Assembly (NCBI GenBank): GCA_018820925.1
Contig: JAHJNJ010000036.1
Coordinates: 248,001 to 312,000, forward strand
From: Gammaproteobacteria bacterium
Lineage (GTDB): Bacteria > Pseudomonadota > Gammaproteobacteria > Burkholderiales > Gallionellaceae
Length of the DNA: 64,000 bases
Direction of reading: 5' to 3'
This document shows, piece after piece, positions 24,054 through 33,936 of this stretch (positions are counted from its first letter, which is position 1; each line of letters opens with the position of its first letter). The notes under the pieces were generated by a model. That model did not search any database. It was not told the DNA's origin and saw only the letters and a program-made list of their open reading frames with translations. The position numbers and the translations under genes were made by a program.

Positions 24054-25352
24054 CTACAGAGCGAGGCGGCGCATGTCCGAAAGCACATGCGCAAGGTAGG
24101 TGGCGAAGCGTGCGCCCGCCGCGCCGTCGATCACGCGGTGGTCGTAAGTCAGCGACAGCGGCAGCATCAGGCGCGGCACGAACTCGCCGTCTTTCCATAC
24201 CGGCTTCATGCTGGAGCGCGAAACGCCGAGGATGGCGACTTCCGGCGCATTGATGATGGGCGTGAAATACGTGCCGCCGATGCCGCCCAGGCTGGAGATG
24301 GTGAAACAGCCGCCCTGCATGTCGGCGGCGGTGATTTTCTTGTCGCGCGCGCGGGCCGAGACTTCGCCCAGCTCCTGTGCCAGCTGCACAATGCCCTTCC
24401 GGTCCACGTCGCGGATTACCGGCACCATCAGGCCTTCCGGCGTGTCCACTGCGACACCGATGTGGATGTATTTCTTCACGATCAGGTTTTCGCCGCTCGC
24501 GTCCAGCGAGGCGTTGAAATCCGGGAAGTGTTTGAGTGTGATCGCACAGGCCTTGAGCATGAAGGCCAGCAGGGTGATCTTGATGTCCCGCTTCGCGTAT
24601 TCCGCGCCCAGTTCCTTGCGGAAGGCTTCCAGTTCGCTGATGTCGGTTTCCTCGAACTGCGTCACATGCGGGATCATCACCCAGTTGCGGTGCAGGTTGG
24701 CGCCGGAGATCTTCTTGATGCGCGACAGCGGCTTGGTTTCGATGGCGCCGAACTGGGCAAAATCCACATCCGGCCACGGCAGCAAACCGGGCAGCCCGCC
24801 GCCTGGTGTTGTCCCACCGGTCAGCGTCTGCTTGACGAAGTTCTGCACGTCGTCTTTGGTGACGCGGCCTTTTTCGCCGCTACCCTTAACCTGCGGCAGG
24901 TTGACGCCCAACTCGCGCGCAAAGCGGCGAATGGACGGGCTGGCGTGTGCGCCGCTGCCGGAAGCGGTTACGGTCGTAGCCGCAATCGGTGCAGCGACGG
25001 GCGCGGGCTGCGCAGCAGGTGCCGGAGCAGCGGGAGTTGCTGCTGGAGCTACAGGCGCAGCCGCAGGCACTGCCGGTCCGGTACCGGCACTTGCCTCAAT
25101 CGTGACGATCAACGCGCCTTCCGACACCTTGTCGCCGACCTTGACCTTCACTTCCTTCACCGTGCCCGCGAAAGGCGCGGGCACATCGATGGTTGCCTTG
25201 TCGGTTTCCAGCGAGATCAGCGCCTGCTCGGCGGCCACGGTGTCGCCGGGCTTCACCGCGACCTCGATGATGCTCACATCCTTGAAATTGCCGATGTCCG
25301 GCACCAATACGTTCTTGATTCCTGTACTGAGCTTTGTCGAAGTATCTGCCAC
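24054..25352 (-). CDS. aceF: Pyruvate dehydrogenase E2, dihydrolipoamide acetyltransferase
   Basis: This 432-residue protein has one lipoyl domain (lipoyl lysine in [12 protein letters not shown], about residue 52), an Ala/Pro-rich linker (about 88-135), a peripheral subunit-binding domain ([15 protein letters not shown]) and the catalytic domain ending with [13 protein letters not shown]. It passes acetyl groups to CoA in the PDH complex. E. coli AceF has three lipoyl domains; one is common in betaproteobacteria. The first residues ([10 protein letters not shown]) are encoded by a dispersed repeat. It lies 14 bp after aceE. No lpd gene is in the window. Confidence 0.95.
   Translation of the reverse strand: MADTSTKLSTGIKNVLVPDIGNFKDVSIIEVAVKPGDTVAAEQALISLETDKATIDVPAPFAGTVKEVKVKVGDKVSEGALIVTIEASAGTGPAVPAAAPVAPAATPAAPAPAAQPAPVAAPIAATTVTASGSGAHASPSIRRFARELGVNLPQVKGSGEKGRVTKDDVQNFVKQTLTGGTTPGGGLPGLLPWPDVDFAQFGAIETKPLSRIKKISGANLHRNWVMIPHVTQFEETDISELEAFRKELGAEYAKRDIKITLLAFMLKACAITLKHFPDFNASLDASGENLIVKKYIHIGVAVDTPEGLMVPVIRDVDRKGIVQLAQELGEVSARARDKKITAADMQGGCFTISSLGGIGGTYFTPIINAPEVAILGVSRSSMKPVWKDGEFVPRLMLPLSLTYDHRVIDGAAGARFATYLAHVLSDMRRLAL
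25321..25342. repeat. Dispersed repeat overlapping the start of aceF
   Basis: The bases encoding residues 4-10 of AceF contain the CTGAGCTTTGTCGAAG core of the repeat family seen at 653 and 36143. The lipoyl domain proper (VLVPDIGNF) starts just after it. Confidence 0.6.
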
Positions 25353-25366
25353 GTCGTTCTCCTCGA

Positions 25367-28012
25367 TTACACCGTGGTGGGATTCGGTTTATCCGGGTTG
25401 ATCTTGTACTGCTTGATCGCCTTGCTGACGATGTTCGCCGGGATGGCGCCAGCGTCGGCCAGCGCCTTCAATGCCGTGACGGCGACGAAGTAGCGATCCA
25501 CCTCGAAGAAATGGCGCAGCTTGCGGCGATAGTCGGAGCGGCCGAAGCCGTCTGTGCCCAATGTCTTGTAACGCGCCTTCACGAAGGGGCGGATCTGGTC
25601 GGCATAGGCGCGGAGGTAATCGGTCGCGGCGACCACCGGGATCTTTTCATCCAGACATTGCTCGACGTAGCTCACGCGCGGCTTGGCTTCCGGATGCAGT
25701 GTGTTCCAGCGCTCGCAGTCCTGGCCGTCGCGGCGCAGTTCGTTGAAACTGGTCACGCTCCACACATCGGCAGCCACGCCGAAATCCTTCTGCAGCAATT
25801 CCGCTGCGGCGATCACTTCGCGCAGGATGGCGCCGCTGCCGAGCAATTGCACCGCCGGTTTGTTCTGAGTACTGAACTTGTACATGCCCTTGACGATGCC
25901 TTCTGCGGCGCCCTCCGGCATGGCGGGGTGTGTGTAGTTCTCGTTCATCACCGTGAGGTAATAGAACACGTCTTCCTGCTCCTTGTGCATGCGGCGCATG
26001 CCGTCCTGCACGATCACCGCCAGTTCATAGGCGAAGGCCGGGTCGTAGGACACGCAGTTGGGGATGGTCGCGGCCTGCAGGTGGCTGTGGCCGTCCTGGT
26101 GTTGCAGGCCTTCGCCGTTCAGCGTGGTGCGCCCCGCCGTGCCGCCGACGAGGAAGCCGCGCGCGCGCATGTCGCCCGCCGCATAAGCCAGGTCGCCGAT
26201 GCGCTGGAAGCCGAACATCGAGTAATACACGTAGAACGGCACCATCGCCACGCCGTGGTTGGCGTAGGAGGTCGCGGCAGCGATCCAGTCGGCCATGCCG
26301 CCCGCTTCGTTGATGCCCTCCTGCAATATCTGGCCGGTCTCCGATTCCTTGTAGAACATGAGTTGCTCGGCGTCCTCCGGCGTGTACAACTGGCCCACCT
26401 GCGAGAAGATGCCGAGCTGGCGGAACATGCCTTCCATGCCGAAGGTGCGCGATTCGTCGGGCACGATGGGCACGATCTGCTTGCCGATGTTCTTGTCCTT
26501 GACCAGTATCCCCAGCAGGCGCACGAAGGCCATGGTGGTGGAGAACTCGCGGTCTTCGCTCGACTTCAACAGGGCATCGAACGCCGACAGCTCGGGTATC
26601 TGCAGACATAACGCGAGGGGGTCGCGTGCCGGCAGCGTGCCCATGGTCGCGGCGCGTTCGCGCAGGTATTTCATCTCCTGGCTGTCCTCGGCGGGACGGA
26701 CATAGGGCAGGTTGGGCAACTGTTCGTCGGTGACCGGGATGTTGAAGCGGTCGCGGAATTTGCGCAGCGCCTCTTCGCCCATCTTCTTCTGCTGGTGGGT
26801 CGGGTTCTGCGCCTCGCCCGAGGCGCCCATGCCGTAACCCTTCACCGTCTTGGCCAGGATCACGGTCGGTTGTCCCTTGTGCCGGTGGGCGGCCGCGTAG
26901 GCCGCGAACATCTTGTAGGGGTCGTGGCCGCCGCGGTTCAAATGCCAGATCTCGTCGTCCGACATGTCGGCGACCAGCTCCAGCAGTTCGGGATACTTGC
27001 CGAAGAAATGCCGGCGCACATAGGCGCCGTCCTTGGCCTTGTAGTTCTGGTAATCGCCGTCCACCACTTCTTCCATGCGCTTGAGCAGCAGGCCGCTTTT
27101 GTCTTTGGCGAACAGGCGGTCCCAGCGGCGGCCCCACACCACCTTGATCACGTTCCAGCCCGCGCCGCGGAACACGCCCTCCAGTTCCTGGATGATCTTG
27201 CCGTTGCCGCGCACCGGACCGTCCAGCCGTTGCAGGTTGCAGTTGATCACGAAGATCAGGTTGTCGAGCCGCTCGCGCCCGGCCATGGAGATCGCGCCCA
27301 GCGATTCCGGCTCGTCTGTCTCGCCGTCGCCGAGGAAGGCCCATACCTTGCGGCCTTCGGTCTGCGCGAGTTCGCGGTGGTGCAGGTAGCGCATGAAGCG
27401 TGCCTGGTAGATGGCCATCAAGGGCCCCAGCCCCATCGACACAGTGGGGAATTGCCAGAAGTTCGGCATCAACCACGGGTGCGGATAGGAAGGCAGCCCG
27501 TCGCCGTCCACTTCCTGGCGGAATTTGTCGAGTTGCGCTTCGCTCAGGCGGCCTTCGAGAAAGGCACGCGCATAGATGCCGGGCGAGGAGTGGCCCTGGA
27601 AGTACACCAGATCGCCGCCGTGGTCCTCGGTCTTGCCGTGGAAGAAATGGTTGAAAGCGACGTCGTACAGGGTTGCGGCCGAAGCGAAGCTGGCGATGTG
27701 GCCGCCCAGCTCGGACGATTCCTTGTTGGCCCGCATCACGATGGCCATCGCGTTCCAGCGCGTCAGCGCGCGCAGGCGGTGCTCCAGTTCGAAATTCCCT
27801 GCGGAGCGCTCTTCTTTTTCCGGCGGAATGGTGTTGATGTAGGGCGTGGTGGCGCTGATCGGCACATCGTCGCCGGCCATGCGCGTCTGGTGGATCAACT
27901 GGTCGAGCAGGAAATGGGCGCGTTCGGCCCCCTCTTTTTCCAGCACGGACTGGAGCGAATCCAGCCATTCCTGCGTCTCTTGCGGATCGTTATCCGGTTG
28001 CAGTGTTGCCAT
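25367..28012 (-). CDS. aceE: Pyruvate dehydrogenase E1 component, homodimeric
   Basis: This 881-residue protein is the expected length of single-chain E1. It has the E1 start (an early [19 protein letters not shown] stretch), the thiamine-diphosphate [10 protein letters not shown] motif followed by [15 protein letters not shown], and a C-terminal transketolase-like region. It decarboxylates pyruvate and acetylates the lipoyl group of E2. It precedes aceF by 14 bp on the minus strand. The next gene upstream, a 5-FTHF cyclo-ligase on the same strand, is only 12 bp away. Confidence 0.96.
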   Translation of the reverse strand: MATLQPDNDPQETQEWLDSLQSVLEKEGAERAHFLLDQLIHQTRMAGDDVPISATTPYINTIPPEKEERSAGNFELEHRLRALTRWNAMAIVMRANKESSELGGHIASFASAATLYDVAFNHFFHGKTEDHGGDLVYFQGHSSPGIYARAFLEGRLSEAQLDKFRQEVDGDGLPSYPHPWLMPNFWQFPTVSMGLGPLMAIYQARFMRYLHHRELAQTEGRKVWAFLGDGETDEPESLGAISMAGRERLDNLIFVINCNLQRLDGPVRGNGKIIQELEGVFRGAGWNVIKVVWGRRWDRLFAKDKSGLLLKRMEEVVDGDYQNYKAKDGAYVRRHFFGKYPELLELVADMSDDEIWHLNRGGHDPYKMFAAYAAAHRHKGQPTVILAKTVKGYGMGASGEAQNPTHQQKKMGEEALRKFRDRFNIPVTDEQLPNLPYVRPAEDSQEMKYLRERAATMGTLPARDPLALCLQIPELSAFDALLKSSEDREFSTTMAFVRLLGILVKDKNIGKQIVPIVPDESRTFGMEGMFRQLGIFSQVGQLYTPEDAEQLMFYKESETGQILQEGINEAGGMADWIAAATSYANHGVAMVPFYVYYSMFGFQRIGDLAYAAGDMRARGFLVGGTAGRTTLNGEGLQHQDGHSHLQAATIPNCVSYDPAFAYELAVIVQDGMRRMHKEQEDVFYYLTVMNENYTHPAMPEGAAEGIVKGMYKFSTQNKPAVQLLGSGAILREVIAAAELLQKDFGVAADVWSVTSFNELRRDGQDCERWNTLHPEAKPRVSYVEQCLDEKIPVVAATDYLRAYADQIRPFVKARYKTLGTDGFGRSDYRRKLRHFFEVDRYFVAVTALKALADAGAIPANIVSKAIKQYKINPDKPNPTTV

Positions 28013-28024
28013 TGTCTGTCTCCC

Positions 28025-28612
28025 TCAGTTGCAACGTATTGTTCCGTCTTCCGTCACCAACCATCCCACTTTGCGGTCGGTTTTTTCTTGCGGAATCTCT
28101 TGTACTACCTGTAGCGCGAAAGCGCCGGCGACCAGGGCCGGACGATGCGGTATGTGCGCCAGCAGCTTGTCGTAATAGCCGCCACCGTAACCCAGACGCG
28201 CACCCTCGCGGGTGAATGCCACACCGGGCAACAAAATAAAGTCCACCGTGCCCAGCGCTTCTTCTTTGACGCAACGCGCTTCAATCGGTTCGCGTATTCC
28301 CCACAAACCGGGGGCGACGTCACGGTGCAAATCCCGCACCCGGTACAAGTCCAGATGTTTGCTGGCGCGGTTCACGCGCGGCAGCAATACTTTTTTGCCG
28401 TCGGCGAAGGCCCGTTGCACCCAGAGTTCCGAGGCCAGCTCCGATCCGAAATTCAGGTAACCCAGCACGGTATGCGCCTGCCGGTAGGGGGTTAGATTGC
28501 ACACAGACTCGACAACGGCACGGCTGAGTCGCAGCCGTTCGGGCGCAGGCAACTTTTCGCGGGCGGCGATTATACGTTGCCGGAGTGACTGCTTCAGCCC
28601 TGGAATCGTCAT
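28025..28612 (-). CDS. ygfA: 5-Formyltetrahydrofolate cyclo-ligase
   Basis: This 195-residue protein has the RQRIIAAREKLP start, the central LPRVN and the GVAFTREGARLGYGGGYYDKLL substrate/ATP motif. It converts 5-formyl-THF to 5,10-methenyl-THF using ATP. The ATG at 28612 has AGGA 5 nt upstream; an in-frame TTG at 28636 is less likely. In gammaproteobacteria this gene often follows 6S RNA, but no convincing 6S sequence was found upstream here. It ends 12 bp before aceE. Confidence 0.92.
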   Translation of the reverse strand: MTIPGLKQSLRQRIIAAREKLPAPERLRLSRAVVESVCNLTPYRQAHTVLGYLNFGSELASELWVQRAFADGKKVLLPRVNRASKHLDLYRVRDLHRDVAPGLWGIREPIEARCVKEEALGTVDFILLPGVAFTREGARLGYGGGYYDKLLAHIPHRPALVAGAFALQVVQEIPQEKTDRKVGWLVTEDGTIRCN

Positions 28613-28918
28613 GGTCGTCCTGATCTCCTCGTCCAAGTCGTTAATTGTGCTACATCTTTCATTATATCCGAGAAATGCGCTCGGAAATGTGAGCTAACTT
28701 TATTTTTCCGGAGATGCGAAAGCAGTTGTGTGACGTTTTTGATATTGCGGCGATGTATCGGGACAAGTTTTGAAGTTCGAACGCTCGAGCAGGACGCCGA
28801 AATATCGTTTGTCTGAATCGGGGTTGCACCTGCCGGACACAGGCAGGCGGTTCAATCCGCGCGACACGGCGAATTGCTTCGGCATGGCGTCACGGAAAGC
28901 GTCCGTGCCCATGCCGTG
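28613..28918. other. 306-bp gap without a supported gene
   Basis: This stretch lies between the ilvA stop and the ygfA start, both on the minus strand. It holds a possible promoter for ygfA (an AT-rich GATATAATGAAAG stretch on the minus strand at about 28664) and an unsupported 70-codon reading frame. No RNA or repeat was recognised. Confidence 0.5.
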
Positions 28919-30436
28919 TTATCCCAGGAACAGCCGGTAGGCCGGGTTGTCGCTCTCGTCCCAGTAGCGGTAGCCGAGCGTGTCGAGGAAAGTCTTGAGC
29001 GCCTTCTTGTCCCTCTTGGGCACCTGCATGCCAACCAGCACACGACCGTAGTCCGCGCCGTGGTTGCGGTAGTGGAACAGACTGATGTTCCAACTGTGGT
29101 TCATGCTGTTGAGGAAGTTCATCAGCGCACCGGGACGTTCCGGGAATTCGAAACGGAACAGGATCTCGTCCTTGGCATCGGGCGCGTGGCCGCCGACCAG
29201 GTGGCGCAGATGCAGCTTGGCCATTTCGTTGTCGCTCAAGTCAAGCGTCGGCAATTTGTTGCGTTGCAGCTTGTCCACCAGGTCGGCGGTTTCCTGCTGG
29301 TCCTTGACCTGGATACCGGCGAACACCTGCGCCGCTGTCGGGTCGTCGTAGCGGTAGTTGAATTCGGTGATGTTGCGTTTGCCGAGCAGCGTGCAGAACT
29401 TGCGGAAGCTGCCGGGCGTCTCGGGGATGGTGACGGCGAGGATGGCCTCGCGCTGTTCGCCGATCTCGGCGCGCTCGGCGACGAAACGCAGGCGGTCGAA
29501 GTTCATGTTGGCGCCGCTGCATACGGTGACCAGCGTTTCGCCCTTGAGCTGTTCGCGCTTGGCGTACAGTTTGGCACCGGCGACGGCCAGTGCTCCGGCG
29601 GGTTCGAGGATGGAACGCGTGTCCTGGAACACGTCCTTGATCGCGGCGCATACCTCGTCGGTATTGACCAGCACGACCTCGTCCACATATTTCTTGCACA
29701 CGCGGAAGGTTTCCTCGCCTGCCAGTTTCACCGCCGTGCCGTCCGAGAACAGGCCGACGTCGTTGAGCGTGACGCGCTTTTTCGCCTTGAGCGAACGCGC
29801 CATCGCATCGGAATCGGTGGTCTGCACACCGATCACCTTGATGTCGGGCCGCACCTGCTTGACGTAGGCCGCCACGCCCGCGATCAGTCCGCCGCCGCCG
29901 ATGGCGCAGAAGATGGCATGGATGGGCGCCTGGCGCTGGCGCAGGATTTCCATGCCGACCGTGCCCTGCCCGGCGATCACATCGGGATCGTCGAACGGAT
30001 GCACGAAAGTGAGCTGCTTTTCCTTTTCCAGCGCATACGCATGGGCGCAGGCATCGCTGTAACTGTCGCCGTGCATCACGATCTCCACCGCGCGCTGGCC
30101 AAAATGTTTGACCGCCTCGATCTTGACCTGCGGCGTGGTGGTCGGCATCACGATGATGGCCTTGCAGCCTAGACGGTGCGCGCTGAGCGCCACACCCTGC
30201 GCATGGTTGCCCGCCGAGGCGGCAATCACGCCGCGCTTGAGCTGCTCCGGGGTGAGTTGCGCCATCTTGTTGTAGGCGCCGCGCAGCTTGAACGAGAACA
30301 CCGGCTGCATGTCTTCGCGCTTGAACAACACGTTGTTGCCGATGCGCGCCGACAGATCGGTCGCGGGTTCGAGCGGCGTTTCGACGGCGACGTCATAGAC
30401 GCGGGCGGTGAGGATTCTTTTCAGATAGCTTTGCAT
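28919..30436 (-). CDS. ilvA: Threonine ammonia-lyase, biosynthetic
   Basis: This 505-residue PLP enzyme has the Schiff-base lysine in FSFKLRGAYNKM (Lys50), the phosphate-binding GGGGLIAG, and two ACT-like regulatory domains after about residue 330 (GSFRKFCTLLGKRNITEFNYR and the repeat starting RPGALMNFLNSM). It converts threonine to 2-oxobutanoate, the first committed step of isoleucine synthesis, and is expected to be inhibited by isoleucine. The ATG at 30436 fits the usual start MQSYLKRIL. Confidence 0.95.
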   Translation of the reverse strand: MQSYLKRILTARVYDVAVETPLEPATDLSARIGNNVLFKREDMQPVFSFKLRGAYNKMAQLTPEQLKRGVIAASAGNHAQGVALSAHRLGCKAIIVMPTTTPQVKIEAVKHFGQRAVEIVMHGDSYSDACAHAYALEKEKQLTFVHPFDDPDVIAGQGTVGMEILRQRQAPIHAIFCAIGGGGLIAGVAAYVKQVRPDIKVIGVQTTDSDAMARSLKAKKRVTLNDVGLFSDGTAVKLAGEETFRVCKKYVDEVVLVNTDEVCAAIKDVFQDTRSILEPAGALAVAGAKLYAKREQLKGETLVTVCSGANMNFDRLRFVAERAEIGEQREAILAVTIPETPGSFRKFCTLLGKRNITEFNYRYDDPTAAQVFAGIQVKDQQETADLVDKLQRNKLPTLDLSDNEMAKLHLRHLVGGHAPDAKDEILFRFEFPERPGALMNFLNSMNHSWNISLFHYRNHGADYGRVLVGMQVPKRDKKALKTFLDTLGYRYWDESDNPAYRLFLG

Positions 30437-30502
30437 GATGTTTTGCGGACGATTGGATGTCTGCAAGATTAGCAGGAAACGGAGTTCATTGCTTTAGCGG
30501 CT

Positions 30503-30599
30503 GGGAGCGCCGACTTCCTCGTCGGCCATTGGATGTATCAGGTAGGTGCGAATTTATTCGCACGTCCAAGCGGCAAAGTGCGAATGAATTCGCACCTAC
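30503..30599. repeat. Second composite copy of the GGGAGCGCCGAC plus 22-bp palindrome repeat
   Basis: GGGAGCGCCGAC with its partner GTCGGC (30503-30526) is followed by arms 30542-30563 and 30578-30599. The first arm is identical to the copy at 11917; the second differs from the 11953 copy at one base. The CbbY-like gene's TAG stop (30596-30598) lies inside the second arm. Confidence 0.8.
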
Positions 30600-31300
30600 A
30601 GGTTCAGGCCCGTCACCTTGTAGAAATTGGCGAGATCGCCCAGATCGTCGAACACGGCCACCGCACCGGTGAAGTCCTGCTTGCTGGTATACGGGTTGGT
30701 GGTGATGTAGGTTTTGATTCCCGCCGCGAGTGAAGAACGCAGTCCGTTGCTGGAATCCTCCAGCGCGATGCAGTCCTGCGGTGCCAGCTTGAGTTCGTTC
30801 AAGACCCAGTTGTAGATGTCCGGCGCGGGTTTCTTGGCGGGCACGATGTCGCCGCAACCGATGGCGTCAAAGTACTTGTTCCAGTCCTTGCCCAGGCCGA
30901 CCTCGAGCAGGGCAGCGACGTTCTCCGGCGAAGTGGTGGTGGCGATGGCGAGTTTGAGTCCGGCCTTGTGTGCATCGGTGATGAGTCGTTTGATGCCGGG
31001 GCGCAACGGGATGTGCCCATCGCGGAGCGCGGCAGTGTAATGCGCGGTCTTTTGCACATGCAGGTTCTTCACGAAGCCTTCGTAATCGGCGGGCTTGCTG
31101 AAATCCTGCAGAAAATCGTCCACGAAATACCTGATGCGCTCCTTGCCGCCGGTCACCTTGAGCAATTTGTCGTACAGCGCCACGTCCCAGTTCCAGAGCA
31201 GATCGTTCTCGGCGAAGGCCTTGTTGAAAGCGATGCGGTGCGCGTCCTCGGTGTCGGCGAGGGTGCCGTCGACGTCGAAGATGATGGCTTTGAGGGTCAT
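30596..31300 (-). CDS. HAD-superfamily phosphatase, CbbY-like
   Basis: This 234-residue HAD hydrolase has motif I IIFDVDGTLADTE (nucleophile Asp9), motif II ATTTS, motif III around KKPAPDIYNWVL and motif IV ALEDSSNG. The helical cap (about 20-90) suits small phosphosugars; CbbY-family enzymes dephosphorylate xylulose-1,5-bisphosphate, a Rubisco inhibitor. No Calvin-cycle gene is in the window, so the substrate is uncertain. The final codons are formed by the repeat, so the C-terminus may be repeat-derived. ffh lies 10 bp upstream on the same strand. Confidence 0.9.
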   Translation of the reverse strand: MTLKAIIFDVDGTLADTEDAHRIAFNKAFAENDLLWNWDVALYDKLLKVTGGKERIRYFVDDFLQDFSKPADYEGFVKNLHVQKTAHYTAALRDGHIPLRPGIKRLITDAHKAGLKLAIATTTSPENVAALLEVGLGKDWNKYFDAIGCGDIVPAKKPAPDIYNWVLNELKLAPQDCIALEDSSNGLRSSLAAGIKTYITTNPYTSKQDFTGAVAVFDDLGDLANFYKVTGLNL

Positions 31301-31310
31301 GCGTTATCGA

Positions 31311-32663
31311 TTACCGCATGCCGGGGAATTTCCCGGCCATTCCCTTGATCATCTTGGCCATGCCGCCCTTGCCGCTGATCATCTTCATCATCTTCTGCGA
31401 CTGTTCGAACTGGTTCAGCAACTGGTTGACGTGCATCACCTGCACGCCCGCGCCCGACGCGATGCGGCGTTTGCGCGAGGCTTTGATGAGCTCGGGGTGG
31501 CTGCGCTCCCAAGGCGTCATCGAGTTGATGATGCCTTCGGTGCGGTTGATCTGGCGTTCATCGACCTTGGCGCCGGCTGCCGCCTTGGAAAGCTGGGCGG
31601 GCAGTTTGTCCATCAACGCCGAGACGCCGCCCATCTTCCTCATCTGCACGATCTGCATCTTGAAGTCGTTGAGGTCGAAGCCTTTGCCGCTGTGCATCTT
31701 CTTTGCCAGCTTTTCCGCTTCGCCCATGTCCACGCTGCGCTGCGCTTCTTCGAGCAGCGACAGCACATCGCCCATGCCGAGGATACGTTGCGCCATGCGC
31801 TCGGGGTGGAAGGCTTCGAGGCCGTTCGCTTTCTCGCTGACACCGACGAACTTGATCGGCTTGCCGGTGATCTGGCGCACCGATAAGGCAGCGCCACCGC
31901 GCGCATCGCCGTCCAGCTTGGTGAGGATGATGCCGGTGAGTGGCAGTGCGTCGCCGAAAGCCTTGGCGGTATTCACCGCATCCTGGCCGGTCATCGCGTC
32001 GACGACGAACAGGGTTTCGATGGGTTTCAGCGCGGCATGCAGTTGCTTGATCTCCTCCATCATCGCTTCATCGATGGCGAGACGGCCGGCGGTGTCGACG
32101 ATCAACACTTCATGGTGATGCTTGCGCGCCCAGTCGAGCGCGGCGAGGGCGATGTCCTGCGGCTTCTGGCTGATGTCGGAGGGGAAGAAGTCGGTTTCGA
32201 GTTGCTGTGCCAGCGTACGCAATTGTTCGATCGCGGCGGGACGGTACACGTCGCAGCTGACCAGCAATACTTTCTTCTTGTTCTGGTCGCGCAGCAGTTT
32301 GGCCAGCTTGCCGCTGCTGGTGGTTTTACCCGCGCCCTGCAGACCGGCCATCAGGATCACGGCGGGCGGGACGGCGGCGAGGTTGAGCGCATCGTTGTGC
32401 TCGCCCATGAGCTTGGTCAGCTCGCGGTTCACCACGCCGATCAGCGCCTGCCCCGGTTGCAGGTTGCCGATGACTTCCTGCCCCAGCGCCGCTTCCTTTA
32501 CCTTGGCGATGAAGTCTTTGACTACCGGCAGCGCAACGTCGGCTTCCAGCAGGGCGAGGCGCACTTCGCGCATGGCGTCCTGGATGTTGCTCTCGGTTAG
32601 CCGCGCTTGGCCGCGCAGGTTTTTGACGATGCCGCTAAAGCGTTGTGTAAGGTTGTCCAACAT
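31311..32663 (-). CDS. ffh: Signal recognition particle protein Ffh
   Basis: This 450-residue protein has the N domain (residues 1-80), the GTPase G domain with GLQGAGKTT, DTAGRLAID, TKLDGDARGGA and the closing G5 region, and the methionine-rich M domain (about 300-450, ending in MKMISGKGGMAKMIKGMAGK). It binds signal sequences and 4.5S RNA and targets proteins to FtsY/SecYEG. The ATG at 32663 gives the usual start MLDNLTQRFSGI. It diverges from the CcsA-like gene, 95 bp apart. Confidence 0.97.
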   Translation of the reverse strand: MLDNLTQRFSGIVKNLRGQARLTESNIQDAMREVRLALLEADVALPVVKDFIAKVKEAALGQEVIGNLQPGQALIGVVNRELTKLMGEHNDALNLAAVPPAVILMAGLQGAGKTTSSGKLAKLLRDQNKKKVLLVSCDVYRPAAIEQLRTLAQQLETDFFPSDISQKPQDIALAALDWARKHHHEVLIVDTAGRLAIDEAMMEEIKQLHAALKPIETLFVVDAMTGQDAVNTAKAFGDALPLTGIILTKLDGDARGGAALSVRQITGKPIKFVGVSEKANGLEAFHPERMAQRILGMGDVLSLLEEAQRSVDMGEAEKLAKKMHSGKGFDLNDFKMQIVQMRKMGGVSALMDKLPAQLSKAAAGAKVDERQINRTEGIINSMTPWERSHPELIKASRKRRIASGAGVQVMHVNQLLNQFEQSQKMMKMISGKGGMAKMIKGMAGKFPGMR

Positions 32664-32758
32664 GGTTTCAGATCCCGAAGTTTCAGGTGAGCGCCGGTGC
32701 AGACACTTGGGCGGCGCTTCCTGTAGAATCCGCACAGTCTAAAACATCTGCACTCCCC

Positions 32759-33571
32759 ATGTCGAACCAGGCCCTGCATCTGCTCACGTTTGTCCTTTAT
32801 GCCGTTCTGGCTATTCTGTTCTGGCGCGCGCAGACAGCCGGCAATGCGGAGCAGCAGAATCGCGGCGCATTGGGCTTCGCGGTCATTGTGCCGTTGGCTT
32901 TGCACGGTTGGCTGCTGTACCAGACCCTGTTTATCTGGGGTGCATTGAATCTGGGACTGGTGTATGCGCTATCGTTGATCCTGTGGCTGACCGTGCTGAT
33001 TTATTGGGTGGCGCGCTACTTCTATCCGCTGTCCAGTTTGCAGACGCTGGTGTTGCCGCTGGCGGCTGTCAGTACGGCGTTGCCGGTGTTCTTCCCGGTT
33101 GGTCGCATTCTGGGCCAGCCTGCATCCGGCCTGTTCGATACCCATGTGCTGATGGCGATGCTGGCTTATAGCCTGTTTACGATTGCCGCATTGCATGCCG
33201 CACTGATGTCGCTGACCGAAAAACGCCTGCATCACGCCAAGATGCCCAAAGTCTTGCAGAACCTGCCGCCGCTGTTGACCATGGAAACCTTGCTGTTTCG
33301 TGTCGTCGGCATGGGGTTCGTGCTGCTGACCATTACCGTGGCGTCCGGCATGCTGTTTTCCGAGAAATTATTCGGGCATCCCTTGCAGTTTACCCATATG
33401 ACCCTGTTCGGGATCGCTTCTTGGGTGGTATTCGCCATACTGCTGTGGGGGCACCATGTCTACGGCTGGCGCGGCCATACGGCGGTGCGCTGGACTTTGA
33501 GCGGCTTCGGTTTCCTGGTTCTGGCCTATCTGGGCACCCAATTCGTGCTGGAAGTCGTCCTGCACCGCTAA
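32759..33571 (+). CDS. CcsA-like cytochrome c assembly family membrane protein (YpjD)
   Basis: This 270-residue protein has eight hydrophobic segments. It shows the CcsA/CcmC-type layout with conserved histidines in DTHVLMAMLAYSLF and GWLLYQTLF, and it ends around WGHHVYGWRG. It is the type of protein found next to ffh in many betaproteobacteria and is thought to act in heme handling or cytochrome assembly; this has not been shown for the ffh-linked group. The ATG at 32759 is the first start after the divergent ffh gene. Confidence 0.85.
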   Translation: MSNQALHLLTFVLYAVLAILFWRAQTAGNAEQQNRGALGFAVIVPLALHGWLLYQTLFIWGALNLGLVYALSLILWLTVLIYWVARYFYPLSSLQTLVLPLAAVSTALPVFFPVGRILGQPASGLFDTHVLMAMLAYSLFTIAALHAALMSLTEKRLHHAKMPKVLQNLPPLLTMETLLFRVVGMGFVLLTITVASGMLFSEKLFGHPLQFTHMTLFGIASWVVFAILLWGHHVYGWRGHTAVRWTLSGFGFLVLAYLGTQFVLEVVLHR

Positions 33572-33591
33572 TTATCGCCCCCAAACAATCC

Positions 33592-33621
33592 TTGCCAGAA
33601 TTCAACGATCTATCGTAGAAT
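33592..33621 (+). promoter_or_regulatory. Putative sigma-70 promoter of the rpsP operon
   Basis: TTGCCA (33592-33597) and TAGAAT (33616-33621) with an 18-bp spacer lie about 48 bp before the rpsP start codon. The match is moderate. Confidence 0.5.
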
Positions 33622-33668
33622 TCGCGCCCTTTTGGCATTGGCCGAAATAAATCTATTGGGTAATTACT

Positions 33669-33923
33669 ATGGTAGTCATTCGTCTTTCCCGTGGCGGTTC
33701 GAAGAATCGTCCTTATTACAACGTGGTGGTGGCGGATTCCCGCAACCGTCGTGACGGCCGTTTCATTGAGCGTATCGGCTTCTACAATCCGCTGGCAGTT
33801 GAAGGCGCTGAAGGCCTGCGCATCCAGCTGGATCGCGTGACGCACTGGCAAGACAAGGGCGCGCAGTTGAGCGAGACCGTGGGCCGTCTGGTCAAAAAAG
33901 CCGGTGCAGCAGCCAAGGCCTGA
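33669..33923 (+). CDS. rpsP: 30S ribosomal protein S16
   Basis: This 84-residue protein begins [20 protein letters not shown] and contains [21 protein letters not shown], the S16 signature. It helps assemble the 30S subunit. It heads rpsP-rimM-trmD-rplS. Confidence 0.97.
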   Translation: MVVIRLSRGGSKNRPYYNVVVADSRNRRDGRFIERIGFYNPLAVEGAEGLRIQLDRVTHWQDKGAQLSETVGRLVKKAGAAAKA

Positions 33924-33936
33924 TGAGGCAAGCCCC

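Noticed and set aside
24087-25493. Long open frame antisense to aceF, and similar frames antisense to aceE, rng and ilvA
   Set aside because: These are typical open shadows in GC-rich genes with odd residue composition; the opposite strands encode clear enzymes.
28640-28900. Possible 6S RNA upstream of the 5-FTHF cyclo-ligase gene
   Set aside because: The location is typical in other bacteria, and a few words look similar, but the two ends do not pair into the long closing stem that 6S RNA requires.
28700-28912. A 70-codon minus-strand frame directly after ilvA
   Set aside because: It has no recognisable domain, no Shine-Dalgarno and no hydrophobic or compositional pattern of a real gene; its position after ilvA is the only argument for it.
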